A stretch of 64,000 nt of DNA from Lingula anatina (GCF_001039355.2 NW_019775846.1:721562-785561); one strand, 5' to 3'. Counted from the first letter of the stretch, positions 22,761 through 37,700 are shown. Notes: generated from the sequence alone by a model not told the origin. Made by a program: numbers and translations.

Positions 22761-24650
22761 CTCTCTTGCAACTTGTTGTTTTTCTTACTTCTGATGACTA
22801 ACCGCTGTTTGTGAGTACGGTAAGCATGTTCTTGTCCGCAAAGCGAAACTCCTAATGTCCCCAATGCAAAATGCAGCTTAACAGATAGTCCGAGAATCGG
22901 CAAAAATCGATTTCATTCAGACACAAGTCGTTCTAGAAATCCTCAAGATAATAAAATTCAATGTCCTTATGTCTGAAGATGCAGACGGTTGTACTTGTGA
23001 TGGTAGTTAGTCTCAGTACTTTCATGGAAGTAGAGGCAAGCGATGCGTGCACGAAAATTTAAAGAAAACGCTTTGGAAAGTCAACCACAAGAATGCTGTT
23101 GGTTTTTGGCAGTAGGCAACATGGAGGGTGCGATCTGCTCTCTTAATAAGATGATTGGCCGATACTTCTCCACTAAGACATTTAAGATGATTTTCCTCTC
23201 AGTGTGTAGACTCCGTGAAACGCAGACGTTGGGAATATGAGTGTACATAAACGCATAGACGAGCAAGAACACTGGAACGCCGCCCGCTAGTCGCTTGCCA
23301 GCGTCCTCGCGTGGAATCACTTATATATCCAAACAAACTGGAATCAATATTTTTTGTTTAAGTGCAAATTTACAACCGATTCATCATTTGTTTGATGATT
23401 GGCAGGTGGTGAAACCTGTTAAACTCCCTCCCATCTCTAAAATAAAAAAGAGAAAAAAATTTCGCTGATGACTGACATTTGGGAAATCACTCAAAAGAGT
23501 GTCTGTGCAATATTCATGGTAGTTTAGTAACATGTTTATTTTGTAGAAAATGTCATTGGTTGTTTGATTTCTGAATATTTTCAGGAGGAATTATTTTCGT
23601 ATCACTATCCTCCTCCGTCATTTTGTCACCCCTCCACACGAGTTTGATTGGTCACTTTTACACACGTGACCAGTCAGTTTGACACGCACTTCACGTTTAC
23701 TAATTGCATTTTATCGAATGTCTCCAGGCCTATGTCGGAATTTACTCGCCGTGGGGCATCTGGGTACATACACATGTTTCTTTTACATTTTAAATTGGAC
23801 ATTCAACACTTTTCATTTTCCGAGTTAATTAGAACAGTTCATTAGAACTCAAAACATCAATATATGTGTAACTGATTTTAATTTGTAATTAATTCGACCA
23901 ATTAAATCAACGAAGCCCCTGGGGTTTTACGTAATACAGTCCCAGGGCGCCAAAAGTTTATTAATCCGTGAGTATAAAAAACTGAGCTGACCGTATGTCA
24001 CTTTATCAGAAATCGGGAAACATCGTGTGTGTTTTGATGTAATACCCAATGAAGCGTACTCTCTTTCAATAAGCTGATTATTGCTCATCATCACTAGAGG
24101 TTTGAAATCAATAATAGATTACGATATGTAATTCTTACTCATAGTGTTCAAAAGGCGCCATCTAAAGACTCTGCTAATTAACTCTGAATCGGCAATGACA
24201 AATGTTTGAAGACATCTGACATGCACCTGAACTATGACTAAATTGTTGTTGTCTGTATTCATACGGGCATAATGTCATTACATATAAGAAAACATTGCCG
24301 ATTCCTTTGAAAAGTTCATTAGTGCAGAGACGACATCAAAACAATCCCAACGAATCAGTTACCAGAGCTTAGAGAAAAAATTGCTGAAATTTCAAATAAA
24401 AAATGATTCAGGAATGAATCAAAGGCAAATAAAAAGTAAAACAGCAAGTGTTTGGGAAGCAAGGGTGTATTGTGCGTAAATGATTTGCAGAGGTAAGAAT
24501 TTTGGAAGTCTTTTTAAAGAAAACTGCTATTAATCTTTTAAAGCATGAAGCAATTTTTCCTTCACCTATTGAAAAAGGTGTTTGTGAAAACCTTGAGCGT
24601 GAAAAAATTATTAAAATAGGTCGAAAGGAGTAAAATATAAAAATACTCAC

Positions 24651-24822
24651 AAGTCAAAGTCGTTCTATCACCCTGAGAGCACTGACGGTGACGCACCAGA
24701 ATGAGCTCTACGTTCATGCATGTGTAGGTAAACTGACCAGAGGTGAAACTCACGATGCTCAGGATAACCCCTGTGCTAGCCACTCCTGCCTTTGTAATTG
24801 CCCTAATACATCCAAACCGTTA
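24651..24822 (-). other. Possible coding exon, unclassified
   Basis: A minus-strand frame reads AITKAGVASTGVILSIVSFT then SGQFTYTCMNVELILVRHRQ CSQGDRTTLT (shown in two parts) up to a strong donor (gtgagt, 24650-24645). A hydrophobic, signal-like stretch followed by Cys-bearing beta-like sequence could be the start of a secreted protein, but there is no upstream ATG in frame after the stop near 24837. I recognise no family. Confidence 0.2.
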
Positions 24823-27800
24823 CGCCTCAAACCGACAGAAGAGCAGTACGCATTTTCCTCTACCCATCTTCTGCCTGTAAACTGGTCTGACTGTGGCAAA
24901 TTGGCCAAGAAATCAAATAAGAGCCAGGTATAAAAACAAAAGATGGTGCAAATGTTATGTTTTAACTTAACTGTGTCCCGCCGTATATTACCACATAGTA
25001 AGCAGTCTAGTGCGAACTGACCCCCACTTTGTCTTAAACAATGGAAATCTTAGGTGTTTCTAAATATTTGGGTTGTGCAGAAGCGAGTGATGGATTAACC
25101 TCTGCAGGTTTTTTTATTATGTTATAAGAAGTGGATTAATGATATCAATGGTTGACTGTCAGTCAAATACTGACAGGTTGAAACAATCGCTGGCATTTTA
25201 TTGCCTCTGCTAACGACATGCATACCACTGAGTTTTCCTTGCCAACTTTCAGAATAGCAGCAAAAGCAGCAGTAATACAAAACTGTTGAAATTTGCCATA
25301 ACAAGTATCAGTCAAAGCGCACTAGGCTCAAGTTGCCTGTCATAATGCAACACTGACAAATTCTTTAAAATTGGTTTATTTAATGCAAATGAGGTTGCTC
25401 TCCAAAATCGCTTTCAAATGGGTTTTAGGGAAAAAATCGACCTAATAACCCTCGCTTTGCAAACTCTCTATTGTAGAAGCATAATGAGCAGTGATTATAA
25501 AGGAGAACTTGCAATATGAAATCTATTTCTTGATCTTAGGACTGGAACGATTTTTGCTAAAACCACTCAGAACGGGGATTCGGTCTACGCAACGTGTCAC
25601 ATAAGTTATTTGACAAACTTTAGGAATTTGGAAAAGAAACTGTACTTTTTACTATTTCCTCCAAGGAGTAACCTGATATGCTAAGAATGTTCAGCGCTAA
25701 CCTGTCAAAATCAGGTGTGTCGATTTTTTATATTAAATATATATTTACCTGATCGAACTGGAATGCGTACGATGGGACAACCACTAGGGTGCCCTAATGT
25801 ACAGTGTTTCATGTAGAATTCCCTTACAGACTCAATCAAAGTATCTAACCTTTCCGAGCACTAAAAATCACTGTATTGTCCAATATTTTTCATCTTACGC
25901 GCATCACATTCTTGTACGGGCGCCTTCACTCGGTTTTTAATAAAACAAAACTCTAGAACTTTCTGGACGCTTTAATGATTTTAACTGTTAAAATTGTTTT
26001 ATCATTAACAGTTCACATCAGCACTATAGACCCTCTCCTTTTGACATTGAAAACCGAGTATCGATTCATTTAGAAAACATGAGACAGTAATTCTCAGCTC
26101 GAGTCCTCTTTGAACGGAGATGAAGAACGCAGTCGATAAGTGTCGCGAGTTTCGATAAAATTTCTCCGGGTATGGATTTTTTTGATCTACATATCTCTCG
26201 AAGATTACAAAAGAAGTTTATAAGGCCACATTTTCTTTTCTTGTCTTTTTCATGTTGTTTTTGTTATTTTTGTTGTTGTTATTGCTGTTGTTGTGTCTGT
26301 ATGTGTGTTGTCTTACTATTTAATTATTTATTTCTAAATAATCCTCAATGCCTTGTTCTAGGAAAAATGTGAACATTGTTTTAACCTCCAAGTTTAAACA
26401 TGCATATATCTACATACTAATAAATAGCATGATATTGTCATGAACTGTAGTCAATGCTTATTTCTTTCGTCTACATGACCCTCGTGGCGAACCAAATGAA
26501 ACTGATTTTTTGTGCACGCGAAAGTATTTTAAGCATTCGCCCTTCGTTTTATTTCTAATTCTGTACAAACCAGATAAAACCCGAGAGTTAAAACTACCCG
26601 AAGCACCACGCGGAGGCAAGATCAAAATTTGTTAACCGGCCAAGTTTCTGCGAGCCGAGGAATGTAGCAAAACTGTGTAGCAAATATAGATATTCGGTCG
26701 CTCCGTGCACAGTATGGTTAGCTTCCGCGCACACCTCAAAGTGGCCGGATATAGAGAACAGACAATAAAAACACTAACAAATGAAAATATCTGTGTTAAA
26801 GAATGAGTGGCACGTGGACTACCATAACAACAGCTGTTTCTATATGTAGTGGATTGATTAACCACTGGCCGTCTAAAACAAACTTAGCTGTAATATGTAA
26901 TACAAAATTGTAAAAATACTCAGGCGTCTACACACAACGTGAACAAACCTGGACCTCAAATGTTTGTTTCTGTTTCTTTTAATGACGTTGATTTCAACTT
27001 CCGCCTTGGATTTGTGTATTAACAATAAACCAGTTAGTATCTCAATACAAAAATGAAGGGTTTCAATCCATTAATCTTAAATTACAATTCACAATTTGGA
27101 AAATGTGTAACATGATAAATAATCAATACAGATTATCGGCATGTTATGTAATTCGTCCTAAGTTTAGGAAAGTGGACGAACAAAAAGACCGCAGATTATG
27201 ATTCCAATTGATAAGAAATAGTTGAAAAGTTTTTGAAAGATATGCGAGATATTGGTAATAAAGGGGTAAATATACTCAAGAAGGAAAGGGATTATGATCA
27301 AGAACATAAAAAAGAAAACGAAAAATCTCAGAATTACGTCAACTTTGTAACTCCAAAACAAACTGCTAGCAATCAGTGTTATTTTTCCCTGTGCAATACA
27401 TGCTGTTCAGACATGCAAGAATATAGCCATCTGTTCCATCAATTAAAATTAAAAAGTAAAAACTGTAAACGTTGTTTTAATAGTTTGTTTTTTAATCAAA
27501 ATTAGTGAGACTTAATTCTCATCAAAAAATGTACATGTATATGCATGTATTACATTTTCTTGGCCTAACATAAAAGGATACTTCACCAGATTCTTGGGGC
27601 GTTACGTGGAGGCATGTCCAGATTGAAGCATTGAGTACAACAGCTGGCTGGTCGACACGAGCGCTCCGTTGAAGTTAATTTTTTGATTATCCGTCTGGAA
27701 TTTGGTTCAGTTTTGAACGTCAATTGTAGAAATCTGTGTGTAATTCGTAAACTAGTCTTGGACAGAATACCGGGTTTTATTTGCTTTGAGGGCAGTGGTT

Positions 27801-29173
27801 GATTGAATTCATATAGTTTCTGATATTACAGGTTAAATATGATAGAAATATGCAGTTTGGTTATTGATATTCGTAAACCTGCCTGTAATTTAGGGCCAAT
27901 AGTTGTCAAAAGGTAAATTTTTGAATTAATATCTATTTAAAAACTAGTCTCATGTAGATACCAATTTTGAGGCACCATTGGTAAACATCGTACAAAAATT
28001 CAGTCCTCAATCTAACGGATTATCATTATTATTTGAAAATAATTATGTGGCATTTAATTATCAAATATTCAATGCCTGCAAAAGGCGTACCAAAAGACGT
28101 GGATGATTGAAATTTGAGTTGAAGTCCTAGTCATGCTACTGCTGATAGATCGGACCTCATTTCTGCATATTTTATTTCGGCAAAGTATAGGTCTCCCATG
28201 TGGGGAGAAGACATAATGAACGCAACGTCACAGGTTCTTCATCCGATACTCGGTCTGATTGCAACAATTACTATGAATATGGCCAGAATGTGCTAGAGAA
28301 GAATGTATAGACGCATTATCGTGTGATGTAGGTCTCAACCTGGTTGTGACAATCTGTACTAAACAGTCACATAGAAGTTGAGACATAAATAACATTTTCA
28401 TATAACGTAAAGAAATAATTCATAAGCTCAGGGTTGCCAGCTATACGCATTCGTGAACGCGAATTCTTTTCATTCTCTGGATTATTTCTTTATTGTGCCA
28501 CCAGTGTTGTTTTTTTATTTATGTGTAAAAACAGTAAATATCTGCATTTGTAGTAGGCCTACAGTAATGTTGTCATTCCTGGTAGTCATGCAGTTAGCCC
28601 AATTAACTTTATTCAATTAATTATTATTATTATTTTGCACTGGCAGTGTATGCGAGTATTAGGGAAGGGGAGGGGAGAGGGGTTTGGCTTTCGTGAGTTC
28701 ACGTAGATCCTAACACTTAAAATTGGATTTTTTCATTAGGCCTAGATATTTTACTCTGCTTATTACTCTGCTTCATGGACTCGTGTGAATGTACATGTGC
28801 AAATACATCAGTTCTGTCACCAGATAGATGGGGTTGTACTAAGTTGTATACTAGAAGGGCCGATAGTGGTCACATTCGCCTGTCAGAAAAGTAATATTCA
28901 CATGATATTATTTTATATTTGGTGACAGCAGGCTTCAAATGTGAAAAAAGAATAGATCCAAATTGTATTTGTAAACAATTTCTGATGTAGATAAAAAAAA
29001 AGATAAAAAAAACCCGTAAGCAATCAAATTTTAAATATTTCATATTGACTGAGTGTATACATGCCTCTTCTGATGACATATGTGACTTTAATGCAATAAC
29101 TACATCTTTAGGCCCTTTTTCTGTGCGGGGAAGGAAGACTGGCCATTTGTGTCGATATTCCATTATTAAAGTA

Positions 29174-29291
29174 CAGTGGCGGATTCAGAGGGGGAGGGGG
29201 GGGGGGGGTCAGGGGGGTCCTGAGTGGTCAGGAGTGTCGGCTTCGCATCCGCGGACCCCACCCCCTTCAAATAATCCTGGATCTGCCCCTG
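29174..29291. mobile_element. Short fold-back DNA element (MITE-like)
   Basis: The ends are near-perfect inverted repeats: cagtggcggattcag on the left and ctggatctgcccctg on the right. The arms continue as a G-rich tract and a CCACCCCCTT tract. Elements ending CAGNGGCGGATCCAG are common non-autonomous transposons in animals. No clear target duplication is seen. Confidence 0.7.
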
Positions 29292-29929
29292 GAGTAAAAT
29301 AAAGGATTCTTGATATCAACAAATAAACTGAGGACGATTGTACCAGTATTGTAAGTCTCACACACTTGCCTTCGCCATGACATTGTCGTCGACCTACAAC
29401 ATACAGTGGTCGTAAACCTGATTTGTGCACTCTCTGATCTCCAAATTTACTTCATAACTCTTACGAAATACGTTCTATAGACGTAAAGTACCCGGCAAAT
29501 CCGTTTTGTAACATTATTAGATTACATGTACCAATCAACCCTGCTATTTAAGAGAGTAAAAATTACGCCAGAAAATTATAGATGAATTAAACCATATGTT
29601 ACACTGATGTTGCAGTTAATTCCGGATGAAAAACCGGTGTATACTCCGAGGTACATAAAATAAAACAAACGTTATTATATAGCAGCCGTTTATTTATTTG
29701 CATGCATATTTAAATTATCCTGAAAGAAAAATGTTTAAGATTACATAATTTTTAAAAGATTTAATCCAAGATTCACAACTGTTTCAAATCATCTGTTCAC
29801 GGGAGAGTAATGCTGGAGGGTCCATACATTTATGTATAAATATTATGAGGATTTATTATTTCCCCTCTTCTGCTTACTGCTGGCTGCGCATATATTGGTG
29901 CAGGTCATTGCTTCTAAACAAAGCCACGT

Positions 29930-30134
29930 GCGCTTAACCGGGCGCAGACATATTGTAAACAACAACAGAAAAGCCCCGGATGATTCACGATATTATACCA
30001 AGATGGCGCGCTACGCAGGAAGTGCTGTAGGTGCACAAAGCCGAATTTAAATTTGGTTTTTTGTAGCACAAAAAAGAGCGTAGGTTCGACAGGAACCTAA
30101 GGAGATTTTCTTTCGGTGTGAGAAAACGTTGAAG
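29930..30134 (+). promoter_or_regulatory. Probable promoter and 5' UTR of CDK14-like gene
   Basis: The segment has more CpG than its surroundings, a YY1-like aagatggcgcg at about 30000 and an ETS-like aggaagtg at about 30018. Both are typical of TATA-less promoters. The 5' UTR carries an in-frame TAG at 30081-30083. Confidence 0.45.
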
Positions 30135-30180
30135 ATGGAGTCTGATCCTGCTATACCAGGTTCAGTCATGATGAGAGAGG
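30135..30180 (+). CDS. CDK14-like gene first coding exon
   Basis: It encodes MESDPAIPGSVMMRE and ends in phase 1 at a strong donor (gtaagt). The context gaagATGg is favourable, and an in-frame TAG lies 54 bases upstream, fixing this as the first methionine. Confidence 0.7.
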
Positions 30181-32322
30181 GTAAGTGGTGGTTGGTAGTT
30201 AACGTTAGCCAGTGGCGATCTGACTGACCAGAGCCCAGAGGGATTACAGGTTGTTGTGACCTACTCTCTGTCACTGGCTACCCTTGTTGTGATCTTTCCT
30301 CCTTCAAAACACCTCATTTTTTAATATTTGAGAGGGCTAGGGCTGTTTTTTGCAATCTGAGATTGTATCTTTTGTTTTAAGGCGTACACATTAACTTAAA
30401 TTTGAATGAATTTTCACCCAGACGCCCGAATCCTAACAGTAACACGCAGTGAGTTTGATTATGCCTTTTGTAAACATTTGTGATTACTCAATGTTTTCAC
30501 CGAGAAACATGTTTGTCTGATTCTCTAAGCGTTAAACTGCATGCAGTGGGGAAATAAAAACTGTGTACGATACCAACAAAAGTCTCCCTTAATGTATCTG
30601 AAATATTAATGTTGATATATTAATTTTGATATGCTAAGCCACATAGATACACTGAATGGGTTAACGATATGTAAGTCCTACAAGAGTAACATTTAAAGTG
30701 TGTTATCAACCTACTGTAACCAGACATCGGGCATTTTCTTTATCAGTTATTAGTTTAATGACCCTGGCTGCATTAATTATTAAGGAAGTCTTGCACAGTT
30801 ATTTTTTAAGGAAGTATTTTCTTTGCAAAATACACGGTTGTAATTAAAATCTGTGGAAAATGTGATACATATTTTCAGTTATGTTAAACTTTTTAATATC
30901 AGAATTTAGGAAAGTGAAATATATTAATTATAAATAAAGAGATATCATGTCTACCTTTTCACCTTCATTATCTGTTAGCCTGACCCATTATCAATATATT
31001 TAATGTGTACCTTACTCATTTATCATCATGATAATTATCTTTAAAATTTACATCTGTTCTAAAAGTATTCACTGGACTGTGTTGAAACAGATCTATATTA
31101 TATCATATTAGATATATGAAATAACCAACTTTCATATAGATTGTAAATGATATAATATATATTATGTTGTACAATATAAGTGGAATTTTAATTGTGATAT
31201 TGTTGTACAACCCAGAATTATACACAGTCAATTTTATATTTGACCTGAGGAGTGTTCCCCAGCAGTGCTTGTGTTTAGGAATGAAAAAGAGAAGAAAACT
31301 ACGTTGTATAGCAGCGGTGCCATGTACATGGGGTAGAAAGCTCCTTAGTATTGACAAGTGTGATGATGTAGTACTTCTTTTACTAGCCTGCTGAAAATAA
31401 CACAAACGTCAAGTTACATTAAGTTCATTGCTTGAAGGCCTAAGGTAACTCATTTGGCAATGAAAGGGCTCAAGCATTTCTGATATGCCAGATGCTCACA
31501 CCTCACAGTTATTTGCCAGAGAAGAAAAGAACCAAAGTTGGGGAAGGCCATATGTGGTGTATAATCATCATCATCATGAATGGTTGGTTCAGATGTGAAA
31601 ACCACATGCAATACTGGAATAGATTTTGCTCTTCTGAATAAGGAGAGGCATTGATTTTGAGGAATCTAGAGGAAATTATCAAGTCGTAATATGTTTGAAA
31701 CATTTCACAGACTGGGTAGTTTTGAGTACTGTCAGCATAAAGAAGTCAGTAAAATGCTGCAGATGATTTAACTGAAAATTAAAAAAAAAAATGTCAGTTA
31801 ATCGTCATTTTATTTCAAAATAGTGATGTGGCTAATTTTTTATAGCTACATAGTTTCATAGTGAAAACTCAATACAAGTACGTACTTGCAGAGAGAGGCC
31901 AAGTTTGTCGACCTATCAACATATGCAGGCGCATGAACAGGTGTGCGTGGGTACCCCTATCCCCAACTCACCTACATATTATTACTGGTGAATTTATACA
32001 ATCCTCTATGAAAGAATAATAAAGCCTCGATATTTGGTGTTCATTTCAAAAGTTCACAAAGGTGACCCCTTTGCAACCTTATGCCCAATTCTTTTCACAT
32101 TGGGTCATGAAGGGTTAGAAATCTGTAAATGATATTGGCAATGAAAGACTGTATTTTCATTTTGTTAGTGGTCTGGACTATATTCTTATTTTATTAGATA
32201 ACTTTTTTAACTAGCACTATAGTAATTTATTTTTGTCATAAGCAGGTTTCTGGTATTGGTGTTGTTAAATAAAATTCAGACCATTTACACGTGCACACTG
32301 TTTCATTTACCCCCCCCCCCCA

Positions 32323-32377
<55 letters not shown>

Positions 32378-33837
32378 CTCATAAAAGAGCAGAAATTGAA
32401 AAGTTCTAACACATATCAGTTGGCTTATAGAATGGAAATTTTCTTGTAGAGGAATTTTTCTCCCTTTAGGACCATATTGAGCTTGTTTGTGGAATTTCAA
32501 TACCAATGAAGGGCCATCATGGACTTACTATATGTAGTTTTTTTTTATTTTTAAATCAATGGTATTATGTAGACATTGGATGTTTGTTCAACTTCTCTGA
32601 ATATATTTCATTTAATCATCAATTTGAATAAGTTGATATAACATGCAAGTGACTATTATTGTTATTGGAACGTTGTTGCTTGCATTGGAATTTGACATGC
32701 ATGTAGATTTTTATGTTTGTAGAATGTCAACAAATCAAAGCACTGTGAAATTTTTACTTGTGATAAAAATGTACTGAAATAGAACAAGCTCTTAGTATCA
32801 TGTAAAAACCTTAAGAAAAAGGGTTATTTGAGAGTATGATCATTTCCTTTTTTCACACGTCCTCATTTCCCATGAAGGAAAAAGGGAAATATTGAGATAT
32901 AGTTTGCTATGTTGGAGGAATTATGTTATGGGTAAGAAAATAAAGGGGGATATCCCTTTGTCTTTTTTTTATTTAACTAAGATTGCCATTCCAGTGAGTC
33001 AGTGATGCAATTCCGCTGAATGCCAATTTAATTCTCATTTTATAAAAACATGAATATTTAATTAATTTATTTATTTTTGCTTTATACATGTGTACATAAA
33101 TTGCGTGTGTGTCTTTATGAGATGCATTATTATTTACATCACCGAGTTCTGACTGGAATTGATAACACCTACAGAGACACCTAAATCTTCATGTTTTGTC
33201 CATACAGCCTCTCACCATTGGCATACTTGTTATTTTGATGCCAAACAAGAATTATCTTGAATTAATTACCAAATCAAAGTCAGTCTCAATGTTTTTGTGC
33301 CCTATGGTATATTGTTGCAATACAGTTTACTCACAGTCAGAATACACAGTCTGCTTGTTTTTCAAAAGTATTTGGTATGTAATAATATTCCTAATTTTTT
33401 ATAGCAAGACACATTGTTGAATTAAAACATCATCCTTAACAAATACATATATTTATGTGTGGAAAATGTGAACATGATGGAGCTAATCTGGATTGATCCA
33501 GTTTTCACTATGTAAACCTGCCTTGAAGATATTTTTTGCTATTTGATGGAATGTAGCCCTCTATTTCATGATTTTATAAATGTTGTAGCTGTATAAATAT
33601 GTCATAGTTACAGTAACTGGTTATTTACTCATCTGTGCTATTCTATCAGTGAAACTTATGACTTTTGAATGTGTCATTTGACAAATCAAGTTCCTGCTAA
33701 TAACCTTTTAATATAAGTTTCTCTTCAGAGCTCTGTTATGTTTTCAGGATAAAGGAAAGAAGAAAAGGAAAACACATCTGGTACTCTGGCTCAAAAATGA
33801 AATGATATTTAAACATGAGTACTCCTTCATGGCTGCT

Positions 33838-33869
<32 letters not shown>

Positions 33870-34706
33870 ATCTTCTCCACCAATAAACTCAACACATATT
33901 TTGATTACACATAGAGTTTATGTGTATAGGGAGTGGCATTATTAGTGCCTTTTAAGCATGGTTTACATTCTACATTTAAGTCTTGTGCTTGATAACACAT
34001 CATTATGCAACTTAGTAATACTAATTCCCCACCTGAGGTTAATCAGTATATGGCAGATGGCACTGATAAGCACTAATTGATAGTAATAACAAAAGAAAAA
34101 AAGAGGTCTGGCGTCTGGGGTTATAAACCTTGCCACATCATTTTATGAGCTAATCTTTTTGTTATTTTCAGTGCGTGATAAGCCAGCAAGTAGACTGAAG
34201 AAACTGAAGAGGAGAATCTCTGCAAGTTTTGGAAGACTTGGTAAGGGTTATAGTGCTTTTCGACCAGTAGTTAATAAAAAAAATTCACTTTTGCTTGAAG
34301 TAGTTAATACATTTTCTTTAACTTAACAGTAACTGAAGTCTCTGTTCACATCCCAATACTAGCTTATTCTTTGCAGTTTCTCTCCCAGTAGATGGCACAG
34401 CATTTGTGTTGTCTAATGGTTTCAACAATGGATGATGATAGAAACACCGGGTTGTTCAGGCCTGTAGCCAGCAATTTCAAAAGGGGGGGTCTTTTTCCAA
34501 AAAAAAAAAAAGTGTACCTTTTACAATGAAACCTTTGTGTACCTAGCTCAGATTTTACCCAGAATGGACCTTTTCTTGACCAAAAGGATGATTCTTTCGA
34601 ACCCCCCAAACCCCCCTGGCTACAGGCCTGTTGTTCATCATTTACTTATTCTCTTTAAAACAAACAACTGCAAACAAATCACTCTGTTGCCCATACCACC
34701 CTCTCT

Positions 34707-34766
<60 letters not shown>

Positions 34767-37700
34767 AGAGTCGGCTTGTAAGCAACTCAACAACAATTTT
34801 TAGACAGAGTCAAAACATTGAGAACCTAGGCTCAAGCTGAAAAAAAAAATTAAAAATAAAAAAGCTAATTTTTGTTAATTATAGAGGGATCTTGATTGAA
34901 AATAAGTCAATTGTTTAAAATTTAAAAAAAAATCTTACGTGACCTCAGAGAACTTTCAGCCTTTTTTATATAGAGGAATATTTGTGTACAGAAGAGGAAT
35001 CCTGTATGTTGTATATTCTCAGCCATTGATATAGCCCTTATGAATTTGTGGCCTTGTCTTAATGCTAACTTGAAATCAATTCATAGGCTATCAGAGATAT
35101 CATCTGCATGTAGAAAATCAAACTTTTGGTCATAAAATGTCTCCGCAGGGATGGGAGCAAGTGAATTACTGTGTTTAACTCCATTTGTTGCCAAGGTTTC
35201 AAAGATGGCGTCATTGAGGTAAATTAGTGTCCCCTTTGGGTTATTGGCTGGGGACACAAACAATATTTGAGTTTGAATCAAAATTTTTGTTCAAATCATT
35301 TGTTTATCAAATTATTATAAAACTGGCAAATTAGGACATATTTTACTTATTTTAACTCATGGAAATTGCTAATCTAGTAGCCAAAGTAATGTAGATGTGA
35401 CACTGATTGTTTCTCTGCAGTTTGCATGTGTCCTAAATTTGTACATGGATGATGGTTTAAGTTTGAGAGAATGTAATGGCCAAATTTGCATGGTTGCCCT
35501 CAACAATTTTTTTAAAGTTTTTACAACCATCACTTTTTGTGTTTCCAAATTCAAAAGTACCATCCTTATAGATAATATGTTTGTCAGGTCACAGTTTTTC
35601 TTTTCTTGGCTGAAGGTAATTAAATACTAGTAGTTACTTGAATTTTTAGGAATTTCACTGTGTGTAAAATGCAATTTTTCCTTACTTGGAAAGGATATAA
35701 CACACCTTTGGACATTAGCATAGTGTATCTGAAATAAAGAAGAACACATGAGGACATTTAAAATCTTGTGTACTGTTAATTTAAATGTGAATATTTTTAA
35801 AGTATTCAGTCTCTGCACTGAAATCTCCTTTGAAATCTGGTGGTCAGGCTGTCTGGCCCTGAGATGACCAGACAGAGGGGTCAGTTCTGTTTTATTCTTG
35901 ATAATAACATGGCCACTCTCAGTCTCTTATTTATAATGGCTTCCAACATGCCACAGTGAACATCACTTTGTCTGTCTGCGTATATAGTCCGTTATGTACC
36001 AGTGCAATTACACTGATCTCTTATAACCTTTCCATTGATTTTCATTGTTCTTCTGAATACAGGCATGTGTTTAACTATTCAGATAATCTTTTCCGTGTTA
36101 ATTTTTCATTTACTTAATACTGTCCAGGATAATTGTTCGTGTATGCACAAGTAAACACACATGCTAGTGTCTTCACAGGTTGATAATTAGGTCCTGATTT
36201 TTTTTTAATGTATTAATTGCTATTGCTCTGGCATGCAAGAATAGGTATGATTTGTTTGTAAGCTATGGAACTCTGGCGATGAAAGTCAGTAGGAGACGCT
36301 AGATTAATGTATTATCTATTCTTATACACACTGTAGCTTGTCACAAAGAGGGCACAGTGTTGGCAGTGGATAGTTATTTTGTACACAAGGAACTAGGATG
36401 GGTCAGTCTATTATGAGATGAACTATGCCATTACATGTACATGCACTATGGCATGTATAGTTCTGACTCACTGTCTTGTAGGAAATGAATTGGTCTCAGG
36501 TTAGATAGGCACAAGGGGGATTTCATGCAGGCAAGGGAAATAGTCCAGATTAAAAGCTTCACTGAACAGATGTCTGTACTGCAGCCGTTTCTTTGCCAAG
36601 ATTTGAAAGTTAAAAGATGCCTCATAGATGCACGAATAAAATGGATTCTTTAGCTTTTTACAGGTATCTTCGGCGTAATGTATTTTTAAATTATTCACCA
36701 GGCAAGGTCACATCTCTGTGAACCTCAGGTGATCTCTGAAATTACCTTATGACCAGTAGGTTGCATATGAATCATGTTCGCATATTGGATATGAACAGAC
36801 CATTTAAGATGTATATTACATATATGTCCTTGTTCTTGTACTGTTTCAACTAGTAACCTTTATGACTCATCAAAGAAGTAGAGAACTGTGTTGCAATTGA
36901 GCATACTACATATATATTACAACAAGAACAAGCTGATGATTGCAATCATACAATCTCTCTCTGTTTTCATGTTTTAGTAAAATGGTGCTTGGCATGGTCT
37001 TAATCTTATTGTATAAAAGAGTCTTAACAATCTAACAAAATCCAATAATCATGGCTTCTCCTTTTCATCAAAATTGCACTTGTAACTAAGTCACTCACAT
37101 TGTGTGCATTTATCAAGAGGTATAGTTTTTGAAAACAAGTCTTCTAATAGCTTTCTGTGCCTAGTTTTATAACCAACCTCCTGTGCTAGAATAAAACATC
37201 TGTGGTAAAAAAAAAAAACAAAATCATGCGCTTTTTCCCTAAGCCAAATTGGAAGTAGACTTGATCGATATTAAAGCAGTTTGCCATGTCAATGTCTGAT
37301 TAAAGTTGTTTGCAGTGCTAATCAAAAATTGACATGCTGTTACTATATCAGTGCTTTCTTCACACAGAAATGTATATTCTATTCTGCCTTGTTGTTTGTC
37401 CTGGTCAAGTTTAATTCAGGACTAACTTGAACCAAAGGTAAACCGACGTCACCATGTCTCCAGATTACAATGGGATCCCAATTATGCATAAGACATAAAG
37501 GACCATCCAGTCATCAGTCGTTTTTTTTTTCAGTCTGGATTGATCTAAATGTTTAGATATATTTAGCTGAATTTCTTATATCATCTTACTGTTTTCGTGA
37601 TAAGCTAGATGATATATTGGAAAGAGGCACGAGTCACACCATTATCTGATTTGATGTCAACCAGCCTTGCATTATTTAAAAGCCTCAAGTCTGTTTACTA

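Larger units (their letters stand above)
14973..29930. other. Large intergenic/upstream region, no proven gene
   Basis: The region lies between divergent NDNF and the CDK14-like gene. It holds GA (16741-16800) and TC (20689-20721) repeats, G runs (17277-17285, 18154-18165), a CpG/CRE-rich patch (20090-20300), candidate minus-strand leader exons (15707, 22645, 24651) and a fold-back element (29174-29291). None of the short open frames is convincing. Confidence 0.5.
30181..33910 (+). other. First intron of CDK14-like gene, unique part
   Basis: AT-rich. It contains a C-run plus CA microsatellite at about 32309-32374 and a poly-T run at about 33839-33869 close to the left edge of the duplicated block. 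No exon is recognised. Confidence 0.6.

Noticed and set aside
29045-29430. Gly-rich frames around 29174-29291
   Set aside because: They arise from the G-rich arms of a fold-back element.
30075-30100. ggttcgacaggaacc as a tRNA T-arm
   Set aside because: No acceptor stem, D-arm or anticodon arm is found at the right spacing; it is in the 5' UTR of the CDK14-like gene.
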